From Clostridium acidisoli DSM 12555 (GTDB lineage Bacteria > Bacillota > Clostridia > Clostridiales > Clostridiaceae): a DNA stretch of 64,000 nucleotides. Below are positions 8,828 to 18,108 of this stretch, piece by piece. Position numbers and translations under genes: made by a program. Under the pieces are notes generated by a model that ran no database searches, was not told where the DNA came from, and saw only the letters and a list, made by a program, of their open reading frames with translations. Position 1 is the first letter of the stretch, and every line of letters starts with the position of its first letter. The stretch covers positions 1 to 64,000 of the forward strand of contig NZ_FWXH01000004.1 of assembly GCF_900176305.1 (NCBI RefSeq), read 5' to 3'.

Positions 8828-10183
8828 ATGAATTTAAAGACAACATTATTTGGTAAAGTTTATGTATTTAAAGATATAAAAGATTTGCTGGCAAAAGCAA
8901 ACGAAGAAAAGTCTGGTGATACACTTGCTGGTATTTCTGCGGGAAGTACTGCTGAAAGAGTTGCAGCTAAAATTGTTTTGGCAGATACAACACTTGAAGA
9001 GCTTAGGAAAAATCCTGTTGTTCCATATGAGAAAGATGAGATAACAAGAGTAATTCAAGACTCTATAAATGAAGAACAATACAAAAAGATTAAGTCTCTT
9101 ACAGTTGGAGAATTTAGAGATTTTATACTTTCAAGTGAAGAAGCAGAAATAAAATCAATAACAGATGGCTTGACTTCAGAAATGGTGGCTGCAGTGACTA
9201 AACTTATGAGCAACATGGATCTTGTATATGGTTCACAAAAACTTTGTAACACTGCTACTTGTAATACCACAATTGGAAAGAGGGGAACTCTTTCAGCAAG
9301 ACTTCAACCTAATCATCCAACAGATAATGTTGAGGGTATTATGGCATCTTTAATGGAGGGAATAAGTTATGGAATTGGAGATGCAGTAATAGGACTTAAT
9401 CCTGTAGTAGATACTATAGATAGTGTATCAACCATACTAAGTAAATTTAACGAATTCACAACAAAATGGAAAATACCAACGCAAAATTGTGTACTTGCAC
9501 ATGTTACAACTCAAATGGAAGCACTAAAGAGAGGAGTGCCAATAGATTTAATGTTTCAAAGCTTAGCAGGGTCAGAAATTTCAAATAGAGCTTTTGGTAT
9601 AAATGTATCATTAATAGATGAAGCGTATAAATTAATGTCAGAAAAAAAGAACTCTAAAGGACCTAATTTTATGTATTTTGAAACTGGTCAAGGTTCAGAA
9701 CTTTCCTCGGAGGGACATAATGATGCGGATCAACTTGTAATGGAAGCAAGATGTTACGGTTTTGCTAAAAGGTATAATCCATTTCTTGTTAATACAGTTG
9801 TTGGATTTATCGGTCCAGAATATTTATATGATGGAAGACAAGTTATAAGGGCTGGACTTGAAGATCATTTTATGGGAAAACTTACAGGATTATCAATGGG
9901 TGTTGATACTTGTTATACAAATCATATGAAAGCGGATCAAAACGATCTGGAAAATTTGGCAATGCTGCTTTCAATGGCAAATTGCAATTATCTTATGGGT
10001 ATTCCTGGTGGAGATGATGTTATGCTTATGTATCAATCTTCAAGTTATCATGATATTGCATCATTAAGAGAAATAACTGGTAAGAGGGCTATCCATGAGT
10101 TTGAAAAGAGAATGGAAGAATTAGAAATAATGAAAGATGGAAGGTTAACGGGAAAAGCTGGTGATCCTTCTATATTTAGATAG
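8828..10183 (+). CDS. eutB: Ethanolamine ammonia-lyase large subunit
   Basis: 451 residues from ATG 8828, giving MNLKTTLFGKVYVFKDIKDL, which matches the known EutB start; an in-frame GTG at 8810 is less likely. EutB forms the TIM-barrel active site that uses adenosylcobalamin to turn ethanolamine into acetaldehyde and ammonia. Conserved stretches include LSARLQPNHPTD, FMYFETGQGSELSSEGHN, GVDTCYTNHMKADQ and GIPGGDDVMLMYQS. Full length. eutC starts 13 nt after its stop. Confidence 0.96.
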   Translation: MNLKTTLFGKVYVFKDIKDLLAKANEEKSGDTLAGISAGSTAERVAAKIVLADTTLEELRKNPVVPYEKDEITRVIQDSINEEQYKKIKSLTVGEFRDFILSSEEAEIKSITDGLTSEMVAAVTKLMSNMDLVYGSQKLCNTATCNTTIGKRGTLSARLQPNHPTDNVEGIMASLMEGISYGIGDAVIGLNPVVDTIDSVSTILSKFNEFTTKWKIPTQNCVLAHVTTQMEALKRGVPIDLMFQSLAGSEISNRAFGINVSLIDEAYKLMSEKKNSKGPNFMYFETGQGSELSSEGHNDADQLVMEARCYGFAKRYNPFLVNTVVGFIGPEYLYDGRQVIRAGLEDHFMGKLTGLSMGVDTCYTNHMKADQNDLENLAMLLSMANCNYLMGIPGGDDVMLMYQSSSYHDIASLREITGKRAIHEFEKRMEELEIMKDGRLTGKAGDPSIFR

Positions 10184-10196
10184 TGTGGTGAGTTTA

Positions 10197-10931
10197 ATGA
10201 AAGAAAATGTAATGAGAATAGAAAATCCAGTTGATGAAGAAATGTGTAGGCAGCTTAAAGAGACTACTCAAGCTAGGATATGTATAGGAAGATCTGGGCC
10301 AAGATTTAAAACAGATACATTACTTAAATTTAGAGCAGACCATGCTGTAGCAATGGATGCAGTATGGTCAAGTGTAGATGAAAAATTAATTGATGAACTT
10401 GGATTTCTGAAAGTGCAAACCTTGGTTAAGGATAAAGAAGAATATATAACAAGACCTGATTTTGGAAAGAAGTTCTCAGAGGAAACTATCAAATATATTG
10501 AAGAAAATTGTATCCATTCACCCAAAGTTCAAATTATAGCGGGTGACGGACTTAGTTCTACTGCTATAAATGCAAATCTTAAGGATATATATTCAATAAT
10601 TTTTGATGGATTAAGGTCAAAGGGCTATAAAGTAGGGACACCTATATTTGTTAAATATTCTAGGGTTGCAACTATGGATATTATTAGTGAAGTTTTAAAT
10701 GCAGAGGTTACTATAATTTTTATAGGTGAGAGACCTGGACTTGCCACAGGTGAAAGCATGAGTAGTTATATGGCTTACGAAGCCAGTACAAAAAAACCAG
10801 AATCTCAAAGGACAGTTATTTCTAATATTCATAGGAATGGAACTCCACCAGTAGAAGCAGGGGCACAAATAGTACATCTAATAGATGTAATGATGAAAGA
10901 AAAGAACAGTGGAGTTAATTTAAAAATATAA
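10197..10931 (+). CDS. eutC: Ethanolamine ammonia-lyase small subunit
   Basis: 244 residues from ATG 10197 (GTGGTGAG just upstream). It binds cobalamin with EutB; ARICIGRSGPRFKTDTLL, RADHAVAMDAV, GDGLSSTAINAN and GERPGLATGESMSSYM are typical. It is about 50 residues shorter than the enterobacterial protein and starts almost directly at the catalytic core. The N-terminal extension used for microcompartment targeting elsewhere is therefore missing. This agrees with the absence of shell genes here. Last gene of the unit. Confidence 0.95.
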   Translation: MKENVMRIENPVDEEMCRQLKETTQARICIGRSGPRFKTDTLLKFRADHAVAMDAVWSSVDEKLIDELGFLKVQTLVKDKEEYITRPDFGKKFSEETIKYIEENCIHSPKVQIIAGDGLSSTAINANLKDIYSIIFDGLRSKGYKVGTPIFVKYSRVATMDIISEVLNAEVTIIFIGERPGLATGESMSSYMAYEASTKKPESQRTVISNIHRNGTPPVEAGAQIVHLIDVMMKEKNSGVNLKI

Positions 10932-10954
10932 AAAATACCATATTTAATTTTATG

Positions 10955-10992
10955 CTTCGCAGTTTCTTTATGTTAAGAGATTGCGAAGTTTT
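10955..10992 (+). terminator. Terminator after eutC
   Basis: A 14-bp stem (10955-10968 with 10975-10988, two G-U pairs) with a 6-nt loop is followed by TTTT. The left arm (GCTTCGCAGTTTCTTTAT) closely resembles the distal end of dispersed repeats A and B. Confidence 0.75.
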
Positions 10993-11093
10993 AGCGTATA
11001 ATAACCTAATCTTAACATAAATCTAATCTTAATATAAAAAATATAAATTACAATATACTTGGATGTATTAAAACTTCAGAAGGAGTAATTTAT

Positions 11094-12416
11094 ATGAAAA
11101 AAATTGTTAAATATCTTTATGTAATTTCTTTAGACGGCTTATCTACATTAGACTTTGAATATATTAAAAATCTTCCTAATTTTAATGAATTTTTAAAAGA
11201 AGCTAGCTACTGCAAAAATGTTTATAGTGTGTATCCAACATTAACATATCCTGCACATGTATCCATAGTTACGGGTAAGTATCCCAAAAATCATGGGATA
11301 ATAAATAATACACTAATGCAACCAAATAGAAATTCACCTGATTGGTATTGGCATAGAAAAAACATAAATTCAGAAACATTTTATGATTTGGCAGTGCAAG
11401 ATGGAATGAAGGTAGGTGCATTTCTTTGGCCAGTTACGGCAAAATCAAAAATACAATACAACATGCCTGAAATATTTGCAAATAGACCATGGCAAAATCA
11501 AATTTTAATTTCACTATTAAATGGAAATCCTTTGTTTCAGTATGATATGAATAAGAAATTTGGATACCTAAGAGATGGTGTAAAACAACCTAATTTAGAT
11601 AATTTTACACACCAGGCATTACTGGATACAATAAAAAATAAAGATTTAGATTTAAATTTAATACATTATACAGATTTAGATAGTATAAGACATGAATATG
11701 GTTTTAGTTCAAATGAAGCAAAACTTGCACTCAAAAGACATGACAACAGAATAGGTGAAATAATTAGAGCACTAAAGGAAAAGGGAATATATGAAGAAAG
11801 TACAATTATAATTTTAGGAGATCACAGTAGTATTGATGAGGATAAAGTGATTAATCTAAATGTAATTTTAAAAGATAAAGGATATATAAAAGTCAACTCA
11901 AAAGGTAAAATAACAAGTTATGAAGCAATAATAAAAAATTGTGACGGATCTGCTTATGTATATATAAAAAACAATGACGTTAAAATATTAGAAGAGATAA
12001 AAGAAATAATTAAAGAATTTAATAATGAAAATGACTGTATAGAAGATATTTACTCAAGAGAAGAGGCAATCGAATTTGGAGCGGATCCCAATTGTTCACT
12101 TATGCTTGAAGCAAAAAAATCTTATTATTTTCAAGATGAAATAAAAGGTGAAGTTATAAAGAAAATAACAAAAGATGATATTAAAAAGTCGTCTCATTAT
12201 ACACTGGCAACTCATGGATATCTACCTTTCAAGCCCGATTATACAACGGTTTTTATGGCATCAGGTAAAGGAATAAAAAATAAAGTAGCTATAGAAAAAA
12301 TGAACCTTGTTGATGAAGGACCAACAATCGCTAGACTTTTAGGGGTAACACTCAAAGGTACAGATGGAAGGATTGTATATGATTTATTAGATGAGGGAGA
12401 TGGGTATTGTGGGTAA
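11094..12416 (+). CDS. Nucleotide pyrophosphatase/phosphodiesterase (alkaline phosphatase superfamily)
   Basis: 440 residues. The start shows the metal-binding SLDG (Asp), then the nucleophile threonine in YPTLTYPAHVSIVTGKYP (about 55-72) as in NPP-type enzymes. Later ligands are YTDLDSIRHEYG, ILGDHSS and THGYLPF. No signal peptide is seen, so it probably acts in the cytoplasm; the substrate (nucleotide, phospholipid or phosphonate diester) cannot be told. RBS GAAGGAG. The MFS gene overlaps its last 8 bases, so the two are translationally coupled. Confidence 0.87.
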   Translation: MKKIVKYLYVISLDGLSTLDFEYIKNLPNFNEFLKEASYCKNVYSVYPTLTYPAHVSIVTGKYPKNHGIINNTLMQPNRNSPDWYWHRKNINSETFYDLAVQDGMKVGAFLWPVTAKSKIQYNMPEIFANRPWQNQILISLLNGNPLFQYDMNKKFGYLRDGVKQPNLDNFTHQALLDTIKNKDLDLNLIHYTDLDSIRHEYGFSSNEAKLALKRHDNRIGEIIRALKEKGIYEESTIIILGDHSSIDEDKVINLNVILKDKGYIKVNSKGKITSYEAIIKNCDGSAYVYIKNNDVKILEEIKEIIKEFNNENDCIEDIYSREEAIEFGADPNCSLMLEAKKSYYFQDEIKGEVIKKITKDDIKKSSHYTLATHGYLPFKPDYTTVFMASGKGIKNKVAIEKMNLVDEGPTIARLLGVTLKGTDGRIVYDLLDEGDGYCG

Positions 12417-13695
12417 ATACAATAAGATAGAAAAAAGTTGGATATTATATGATTGTACAATATCAACTTATAGTATGATAATAATAACAACTATACTTCC
12501 AATATTTTTTAGAATGGTATTTGAAAATGCCGGTGGAGCATCAAGTATGGCTACGGTGTATTGGGGGTATATAAATTCTGCAAGTAGATTAATTATTGCA
12601 GTGGCTGCACCTATTCTTGGAACAATAGCAGATTATAAAGGGTATAAAATGAAATTTTTCAAAGTGTTTTGCATAATAGGAATAATATTTACAGCATTAA
12701 TGGGAGTGGTTCCAGATTCCGCATGGATAATATTAATTATATTTTTTATTATAAGTTCTATAGGCAATTCTGGAAGTAATATATTTTATGATGCTTTTTT
12801 GGTAGATGTTACTCCGAAAAGCAAGATGAATATGGTTTCAACTATTGGCTTTGCAGCCGGATATTTAGGCAATATATTAGCTTTTGCAATATGTATGAGC
12901 ATAGTAATACTTTCAGAATTTAAAATGATTCCAATATCTATTGGTGCTGCATGTAAAATCAGTTTTGTAATAACTGCAGTTTGGTGTACGCTATTTTCTG
13001 TGCCAATAATTAGAAATGTAAAGCAGGTATATGGAATAGAAAAGGAAGACAATATAGTTAAAAATAGTTTTAAAAGGCTTTCTTCAACTATAAAAAATAT
13101 AGGTAAGCATAAAAATATAGTACTATTTCTTTTGGCATATTTCTTTTATATAGATGGAGTAAATACAATAATTACAATGGCAACTTCATTTGGTGCAGAT
13201 CTTGGTATAAGCTCATCGAGTATGCTTATAGTTTTATTACTTACTATGGTAGTTGCTTTTCCATGCTCCATAATATTTGGAAAATTGTCAGAAAAATTTA
13301 AGGGTAAAACAATGCTATTTGTAGGAATAATAATATATTCATGTATATGTATATACGCAAATTTCATTCATAACATAATTGGGTTTTGGATATTAGCTAT
13401 GTTAGTAGGTACATCTCAAGGTGGAATACAGGCTATAAGTAGGTCTTATTTTGGCAAAATCATACCTAAAGAAAAAAATAATGAATTTTTCGGATTTTAC
13501 AATATTTTTGGAAGGTTTGCAGCTATTTTAGGGCCACTTATGATATCTATTGCAACTCAAATAACGGGAAAATCAAGTAGTGGAATATTTAGCATTTTGA
13601 TATTATTTGTTTTGGGTGGTGCTTTACTTACCAGAGTTTCAAATGATTCTGAAGAAGATGTAGAAGTAAATTTGGAAAAAGATGTGATTTTATAG
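12409..13695 (+). CDS. MFS transporter, UMF1/Atg22-like
   Basis: 428 residues from GTG 12409, about 8-9 nt after GAGGGAGA; ATGs at 12391 and 12400 lie in or before that site. About 12 membrane helices. The N-terminal SWILYDCTISTYSMIIITTILPIFF pattern and GTIADYKGYK loop are typical of the UMF1 branch, where many members are proposed effluxers. It overlaps the phosphodiesterase gene, so it may move that enzyme's substrate or product. Ends before a strong terminator. Confidence 0.82.
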   Translation: MGKYNKIEKSWILYDCTISTYSMIIITTILPIFFRMVFENAGGASSMATVYWGYINSASRLIIAVAAPILGTIADYKGYKMKFFKVFCIIGIIFTALMGVVPDSAWIILIIFFIISSIGNSGSNIFYDAFLVDVTPKSKMNMVSTIGFAAGYLGNILAFAICMSIVILSEFKMIPISIGAACKISFVITAVWCTLFSVPIIRNVKQVYGIEKEDNIVKNSFKRLSSTIKNIGKHKNIVLFLLAYFFYIDGVNTIITMATSFGADLGISSSSMLIVLLLTMVVAFPCSIIFGKLSEKFKGKTMLFVGIIIYSCICIYANFIHNIIGFWILAMLVGTSQGGIQAISRSYFGKIIPKEKNNEFFGFYNIFGRFAAILGPLMISIATQITGKSSSGIFSILILFVLGGALLTRVSNDSEEDVEVNLEKDVIL

Positions 13696-13745
13696 ATTAT
13701 AACTACTACGCAAAAATTTTTACAATCTATAGAAGATTTTAAAAC

Positions 13746-13790
13746 AAAGGATGGTTTTCCTAATAAATTTAGGAAAACCATCCTTTATTT
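13746..13790. terminator. Strong intrinsic terminator
   Basis: 17-bp perfect stem: 13746-13762 pairs with 13770-13786 (arms AAAGGATGGTTTTCCTA), 7-nt loop, then TATTTTCTATTT. Confidence 0.85.
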
Positions 13791-13817
13791 TCTATTTATA
13801 AAATATAAATAGTCATT

Positions 13818-13991
13818 ATAAATATTATGTACAATTTATTATAACATATCATTGATAATAATCCAATTTTTAATAATTTAATTGGATTATTATGAAAAAT
13901 AAATACATAATATGTATTTTAATTGTTTTGTTTTTAAGATAAATGTAATAATGTGTAATAATTTTAAAATAAAATTGTACATAATATTTAT
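13818..13991. repeat. 174-bp inverted-repeat element (MITE-like)
   Basis: 20-bp perfect terminal inverted repeats lie at 13818-13837 (ATAAATATTATGTACAATTT) and 13972-13991. Inside are a second inverted repeat, AATAATCCAATT (13857-13868) and AATTGGATTATT (13880-13891), and a 19-bp palindrome at 13901-13919 (AAATACATA-A-TATGTATTT). No ORF. It lies in the 359-base gap between the MFS terminator and the EAL gene and would fold into a long branched hairpin. It could be a non-autonomous mobile element or a structured leader. Confidence 0.6.
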
Positions 13992-14054
13992 TTTGATTAA
14001 ATAATAAAATAAATTAATTTTTTAAACAAAGATAATCCACCGGAGGTAAATTTT

Positions 14055-15335
14055 GTGAAAACTTCTAAGGAAATAAGACTAATAAATGCTAATAAATGCT
14101 ATTTTTCAAGGGATAAGTACATTGATTTTTTTTACAAGCATAGTAAAGAAAAAAATAAATTTCATATTTTTATATTAGATATACAAAAATTTAGGTATTA
14201 CAATTATGTTTACGGTTATGATTATGGTGATTTAATAATAAATAGCTTTTTTGAATCTATAAATAATCGCCTTAAATATGGAAGCGAAATTTATAGATTT
14301 AGTGCAGATAAGATAATTTTGCTAATTGAAGACGAAGAAAAAGAAAATACCATAAATGTTTTAAAAGAATTTGATGGTAAATTAAGTATAAATAATGATG
14401 AAATAAAAATAGAAATAAAGGCAGGCATATCAACATATCCAGACGATAGTGACAAACCAGATATAGTTCTTAAATATTCGGAGATAGCACTTAACTATGC
14501 AAAACAACAAACTAGAGAAAAATATAAAATTTTTAAAGAAAACATGTATAACTATGTTATAAAAACTAAAGAAGCAATAGATAGTATAGAAAAAGCAGTT
14601 GATCGTAAAGAATTTATTGTTTATTACCAACCACTAATAGATAGTAAGTTAAATATTGTTTATGGAATGGAAGCTTTGATAAGGTGGGACAAAAAGGAAT
14701 TAGGGATTTTGTCACCAGCATATTTTATAGATATATTAGAGAACACAGGAATGATAATTGAGGTAGGTAAATTTGTTTTCGAAGAAGCTTGCAAAAAATT
14801 AAAACAATGCGAAGAAATTGGACATGAAGACTTATCAATTTCAATTAATGTTGCTGAAATTCAATTTGAAGAAAAAGACTTCCTGAGTTTTATAGAAAAA
14901 ACCATTAAAGATACTAATGTTAACCCTAAAAAAATTATTATTGAAATAACAGAGAGAATTTTAATGAGTCAATCAGAATATGTGATAGAAACACTTCAAA
15001 AAATTAGAGAAAAAGGAATAAAAATATATATAGATGATTTTGGAACTAAATATTCATCTTTAAATTACTTGTTTAGGTTTCCAATAGATGGTATCAAAAT
15101 CGACAAATCATTTATTGATAAAATAAATGAATCTAAAAAAGAATTAACAATTGTAAAAAATATAATTAATCTAGCAGAAGAAATAGGGATAGAAGTTGTT
15201 GCTGAAGGAGTAGAAGAAAAGCGGCAGTTAGAATCGCTAATAGATATTAATTGTAATAAAATTCAAGGATATATTTTTTCAAAACCAATTGATTCTAATG
15301 AGATTATAAACTATTTGAATAAATTCACATTGTAA
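14055..15335 (+). CDS. Degenerate GGDEF plus intact EAL c-di-GMP phosphodiesterase
   Basis: 426 residues from GTG 14055 (GGAGG 9 nt upstream). Residues about 35-165 are a GGDEF fold whose signature has decayed to FSADKI, so it cannot make c-di-GMP. Residues about 180-420 are an EAL domain with its motifs intact: MEALIRW, EITERIL, IDDFGTKYSSL, IDKSFI, AEGVE and QGYIFSKP. It should cleave c-di-GMP to pGpG. No membrane helix or PAS domain. It precedes cheW by about 90 nt, which suggests a link to the chemosensory pair. Confidence 0.9.
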   Translation: MKTSKEIRLINANKCYFSRDKYIDFFYKHSKEKNKFHIFILDIQKFRYYNYVYGYDYGDLIINSFFESINNRLKYGSEIYRFSADKIILLIEDEEKENTINVLKEFDGKLSINNDEIKIEIKAGISTYPDDSDKPDIVLKYSEIALNYAKQQTREKYKIFKENMYNYVIKTKEAIDSIEKAVDRKEFIVYYQPLIDSKLNIVYGMEALIRWDKKELGILSPAYFIDILENTGMIIEVGKFVFEEACKKLKQCEEIGHEDLSISINVAEIQFEEKDFLSFIEKTIKDTNVNPKKIIIEITERILMSQSEYVIETLQKIREKGIKIYIDDFGTKYSSLNYLFRFPIDGIKIDKSFIDKINESKKELTIVKNIINLAEEIGIEVVAEGVEEKRQLESLIDINCNKIQGYIFSKPIDSNEIINYLNKFTL

Positions 15336-15425
15336 ATATTAGGTAAAGTTCGAACAAATTATTAAGCAATAAGCATTTAAAAATTTTTAAATGTTTAAAA
15401 TATATTTTTGGAGGGAGTGTATGAT

Positions 15426-15881
15426 TTGAGTTATTGTCAACTAGTTGTATTTAATTTAGGATTTGAAGAATATGCAGTGAACATCTCTTATGCGCAAGAA
15501 ATACTTCGCATACCCAAAATAACCAGAATACCTAATGTACCAAATTTTGTGGAAGGAATTATAAATTTAAGAGGTAAGGTTATTCCAATATTCGATTTAA
15601 AGAAAAGGTTTGGCATCGATGAATCAGAAAGGGGAATTGATAGCAGATTATTAATATTAGAACTGGATGGAATTAGACTTGGAATAATAGTTGATGATGT
15701 ATCAGAAGTAATAAAAATGGAAAGTGACTCAATTGAACATTTAGTGAATGAAATGGCAGGAATAAGTAAAAACAGCATAGAAGGTATAAGTATATTAGGT
15801 GAAAGAATAATAATTATATTAAATATACTAAAACTTAAAACAGAAATATTTAAATATAATCTACAGAAGGAGTTGATATAA
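15426..15881 (+). CDS. CheW-like coupling protein
   Basis: 151 residues from TTG 15426, 9 nt after GGAGGG. A single CheW domain: [49 protein letters not shown] and [10 protein letters not shown]-type strands. CheW links chemoreceptors to the kinase CheA. No CheA is in the window. Its stop TAA shares its last A with the ATG of the receptor-like gene, so the pair is translated together. Confidence 0.92.
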   Translation: MSYCQLVVFNLGFEEYAVNISYAQEILRIPKITRIPNVPNFVEGIINLRGKVIPIFDLKKRFGIDESERGIDSRLLILELDGIRLGIIVDDVSEVIKMESDSIEHLVNEMAGISKNSIEGISILGERIIIILNILKLKTEIFKYNLQKELI

Positions 15882-17032
15882 TGTTTTCAATAGATGGTTT
15901 AGAATACTTAAAATTATTTTCAGAAGCACAAGCAGAGATAATACCTGGTGGAGTTTTATTTTTATACATAGAAAAGGATATTATAAAATGGAGAAAGGCT
16001 TCAACCAAATTTGACCTAGACATTTTTAATATTGGAGAACAGATAAAAAGTGATAGTATAGCAGCTAAAGCAATGGCACAAAAAACAATATTAAAAGAAA
16101 ATGTACCACGCTTATTATATGGAAGCAGATTTTATACTGTTGCTATTCCGATGAGTAATGAAAAAAATGAAGCAGTTGGAGCATTTTCAATGTTAATACC
16201 TAAATTACATCCTGTAGTAAAGTCATTTAAAGATTTTGCACCAATTATTTCAGAAATGTTTCCAGAAGGGGCTACAATGTTTGTAACAGATCTTCAAAGA
16301 ATTCTGTATAAACAAGCTTCTGCTAAATTTGATATAGAAGATTTAAAAAAGGGAGATATACTTGCAGAAAATTCAATTGCAAAAAATGTAATAAAAACAG
16401 AAAAAGAAATAATAGAAGAACTAGACAGTTCAGTTTTTGGAATTGATGTTTTAGAGGCATGTTATCCTCTATTTGATGAAGATAATACAGATGAAATAGT
16501 TGCAACATTAACAATAATCACGCCAAAAGAAGTTGCAGCAAGTTTAAGAGATATGTCTGATAATCTTGAAAGTAATCTTACTGGAATAGCTTCTGCAATA
16601 GAAGAATTAGCAGCATCAGCATCACAAATACATGTAAATGAACAAGAACTTAATAGTGAAATTAAAGAAATAATAACACTTTCAGAAGAGATAAATGAAA
16701 TTTCTGCTTTCATTAAGGAAATTGCTGATGAAACTAAAATGCTTGGACTAAACGCGGCGATTGAAGCAGCTAGAGCTGGGGAAGCTGGAAAAGGATTTGG
16801 TGTTGTAGCAGAAGAAATAAGAAATTTATCACAACAATCTAAAAGTACTGTACCTAAAATAAATTCAATCACTGAGCACATAAAAACAAAAGTAATGAGT
16901 GTAAGTGAAAAAAGTATGAATTCATTAGCTTCAAGTCAAGAGCAAGCATCTGCTACGGAGGAAATTACGGCCAGCATTGAAGAGATAACCGCATCCACAG
17001 AAGAACTAAATAATATTGCTAAAAAATTATAA
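15881..17032 (+). CDS. Soluble methyl-accepting chemotaxis-type protein with duplicated sensor domain
   Basis: 383 residues, no signal peptide or membrane helix. Residues about 20-112 and 127-217 look like two copies of one domain: RKASTKFD...[11 protein letters not shown] and KQASAKFD...[11 protein letters not shown], each ending in a LxIPK/IITPK strand. Residues about 220-383 are the coiled signalling hairpin, with tip motif [19 protein letters not shown] and [13 protein letters not shown]. The C-terminal arm is short. It should form cytoplasmic arrays with the CheW encoded just upstream. Ligand unknown. Confidence 0.88.
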   Translation: MFSIDGLEYLKLFSEAQAEIIPGGVLFLYIEKDIIKWRKASTKFDLDIFNIGEQIKSDSIAAKAMAQKTILKENVPRLLYGSRFYTVAIPMSNEKNEAVGAFSMLIPKLHPVVKSFKDFAPIISEMFPEGATMFVTDLQRILYKQASAKFDIEDLKKGDILAENSIAKNVIKTEKEIIEELDSSVFGIDVLEACYPLFDEDNTDEIVATLTIITPKEVAASLRDMSDNLESNLTGIASAIEELAASASQIHVNEQELNSEIKEIITLSEEINEISAFIKEIADETKMLGLNAAIEAARAGEAGKGFGVVAEEIRNLSQQSKSTVPKINSITEHIKTKVMSVSEKSMNSLASSQEQASATEEITASIEEITASTEELNNIAKKL

Positions 17033-17040
17033 GGTATATG

Positions 17041-17072
17041 AAAAAAACGTGTCATTACTGACACGTTTTTTT
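17041..17072. terminator. Bidirectional terminator between receptor gene and fba
   Basis: AACGTGTCA and TGACACGTT pair around TTAC (17046-17067), with runs of A before and T after. It serves both convergent genes. Confidence 0.9.
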
Positions 17073-17073
17073 A

Positions 17074-17940
17074 CTAAGCTCTATTTACTGATCCGAAAAG
17101 AACCATTTTTTCTTTAACTTTAGCTTTAATTGCTTCATAACCAGGAGCTAATAATTTACGTGGGTCAAAGCCTTTTCCTGATTTGTCTTTTCCATCTTCA
17201 ATGTATTTACGAGTAGCTTCTGCAAATACTAATTGACATTCAGTATTAACATTGATTTTTGCAACTCCTAAAGTGATAGCTTTAGCAATCATATCATCAG
17301 GAATTCCAGTACCACCATGTAAAACTAATGGCATACTAGTACCAACAGTTTTTTCTATGTCTGCTAATACATCAAATCTTAATCCAGTCCAGTTTGCTGG
17401 GTATACTCCATGAATGTTACCAATACCAGCAGCAAGCATTGTTACGCCTAAATCAGCTATTTTCTTACATTCAGCTGGATCAGCAACTTCACCGCCACCG
17501 ACAACTCCATCTTCTTCACCGCCGATTGCACCAACTTCTGCTTCTACGGAAAGTCCTTTTTCATAAGCAGCTTTTATAACTTCTTTTGTTTTTTCAATAT
17601 TTTCATCTATGCCATAATGAGAACCATCAAACATAACTGAAGAGAATCCAGCTTCAATTACTTTAAAAGCACCTTCATAGCTACCGTGATCTAGGTGTAA
17701 TGAAACAGGGACAGTTATTTTTAAATCTTCCATTAATCCATTAACCATTCCTACAACAGCGTGGTAACCACCCATATATTTTCCAGCACCTTCAGATACA
17801 CCTAAGATTACTGGTGAATTGTTTTCTTGTGCAGTTAATAATACAGCTTTTGTCCATTCTAAGTTGTTGATGTTAAATTGACCAACAGCATATTTTCCTT
17901 CTTTTGCTTTAGTTAACATTTCTTTTGCTGAAACTAACAT
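17074..17940 (-). CDS. fba: Class II fructose-bisphosphate aldolase
   Basis: 288 residues, a zinc-dependent TIM-barrel enzyme cleaving fructose 1,6-bisphosphate into dihydroxyacetone phosphate and glyceraldehyde 3-phosphate. Visible: catalytic/zinc LHLDHGSYE (about 80-88), VEAEVGAIGGEEDG, zinc histidines in NIHGVYP and LVLHGGTGIPDD (about 205-216), and INVNTECQ phosphate-binding strand. RBS GGAGG. It is single-gene and glycolytic; good codon use and a strong terminator suggest high expression. Confidence 0.96.
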   Translation of the reverse strand: MLVSAKEMLTKAKEGKYAVGQFNINNLEWTKAVLLTAQENNSPVILGVSEGAGKYMGGYHAVVGMVNGLMEDLKITVPVSLHLDHGSYEGAFKVIEAGFSSVMFDGSHYGIDENIEKTKEVIKAAYEKGLSVEAEVGAIGGEEDGVVGGGEVADPAECKKIADLGVTMLAAGIGNIHGVYPANWTGLRFDVLADIEKTVGTSMPLVLHGGTGIPDDMIAKAITLGVAKINVNTECQLVFAEATRKYIEDGKDKSGKGFDPRKLLAPGYEAIKAKVKEKMVLFGSVNRA

Positions 17941-18108
17941 AAATAAACCTCCATAACTATATATTTATTTTTGTATATATATTTACTTGAAAATCTAGTA
18001 TAAAGATTTCTCTTTATAGGAATATTATAATCCAAAATTGTTAAAAATGAAACAAAAATTTTATTATAAAAACACTCAAATACCATATAATACATATTTT
18101 AGATTAAA

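Noticed and set aside
14081-14100. Tandem 10-bp repeat (AATAAATGCT twice)
   Set aside because: It lies inside the start of the EAL gene and encodes ordinary residues; chance duplication in AT-rich coding DNA.
16323-16881. Minus-strand ORFs rich in Leu or Ser/Ala
   Set aside because: Antisense shadows of the chemoreceptor-like coding region; the low-complexity composition mirrors its codons.
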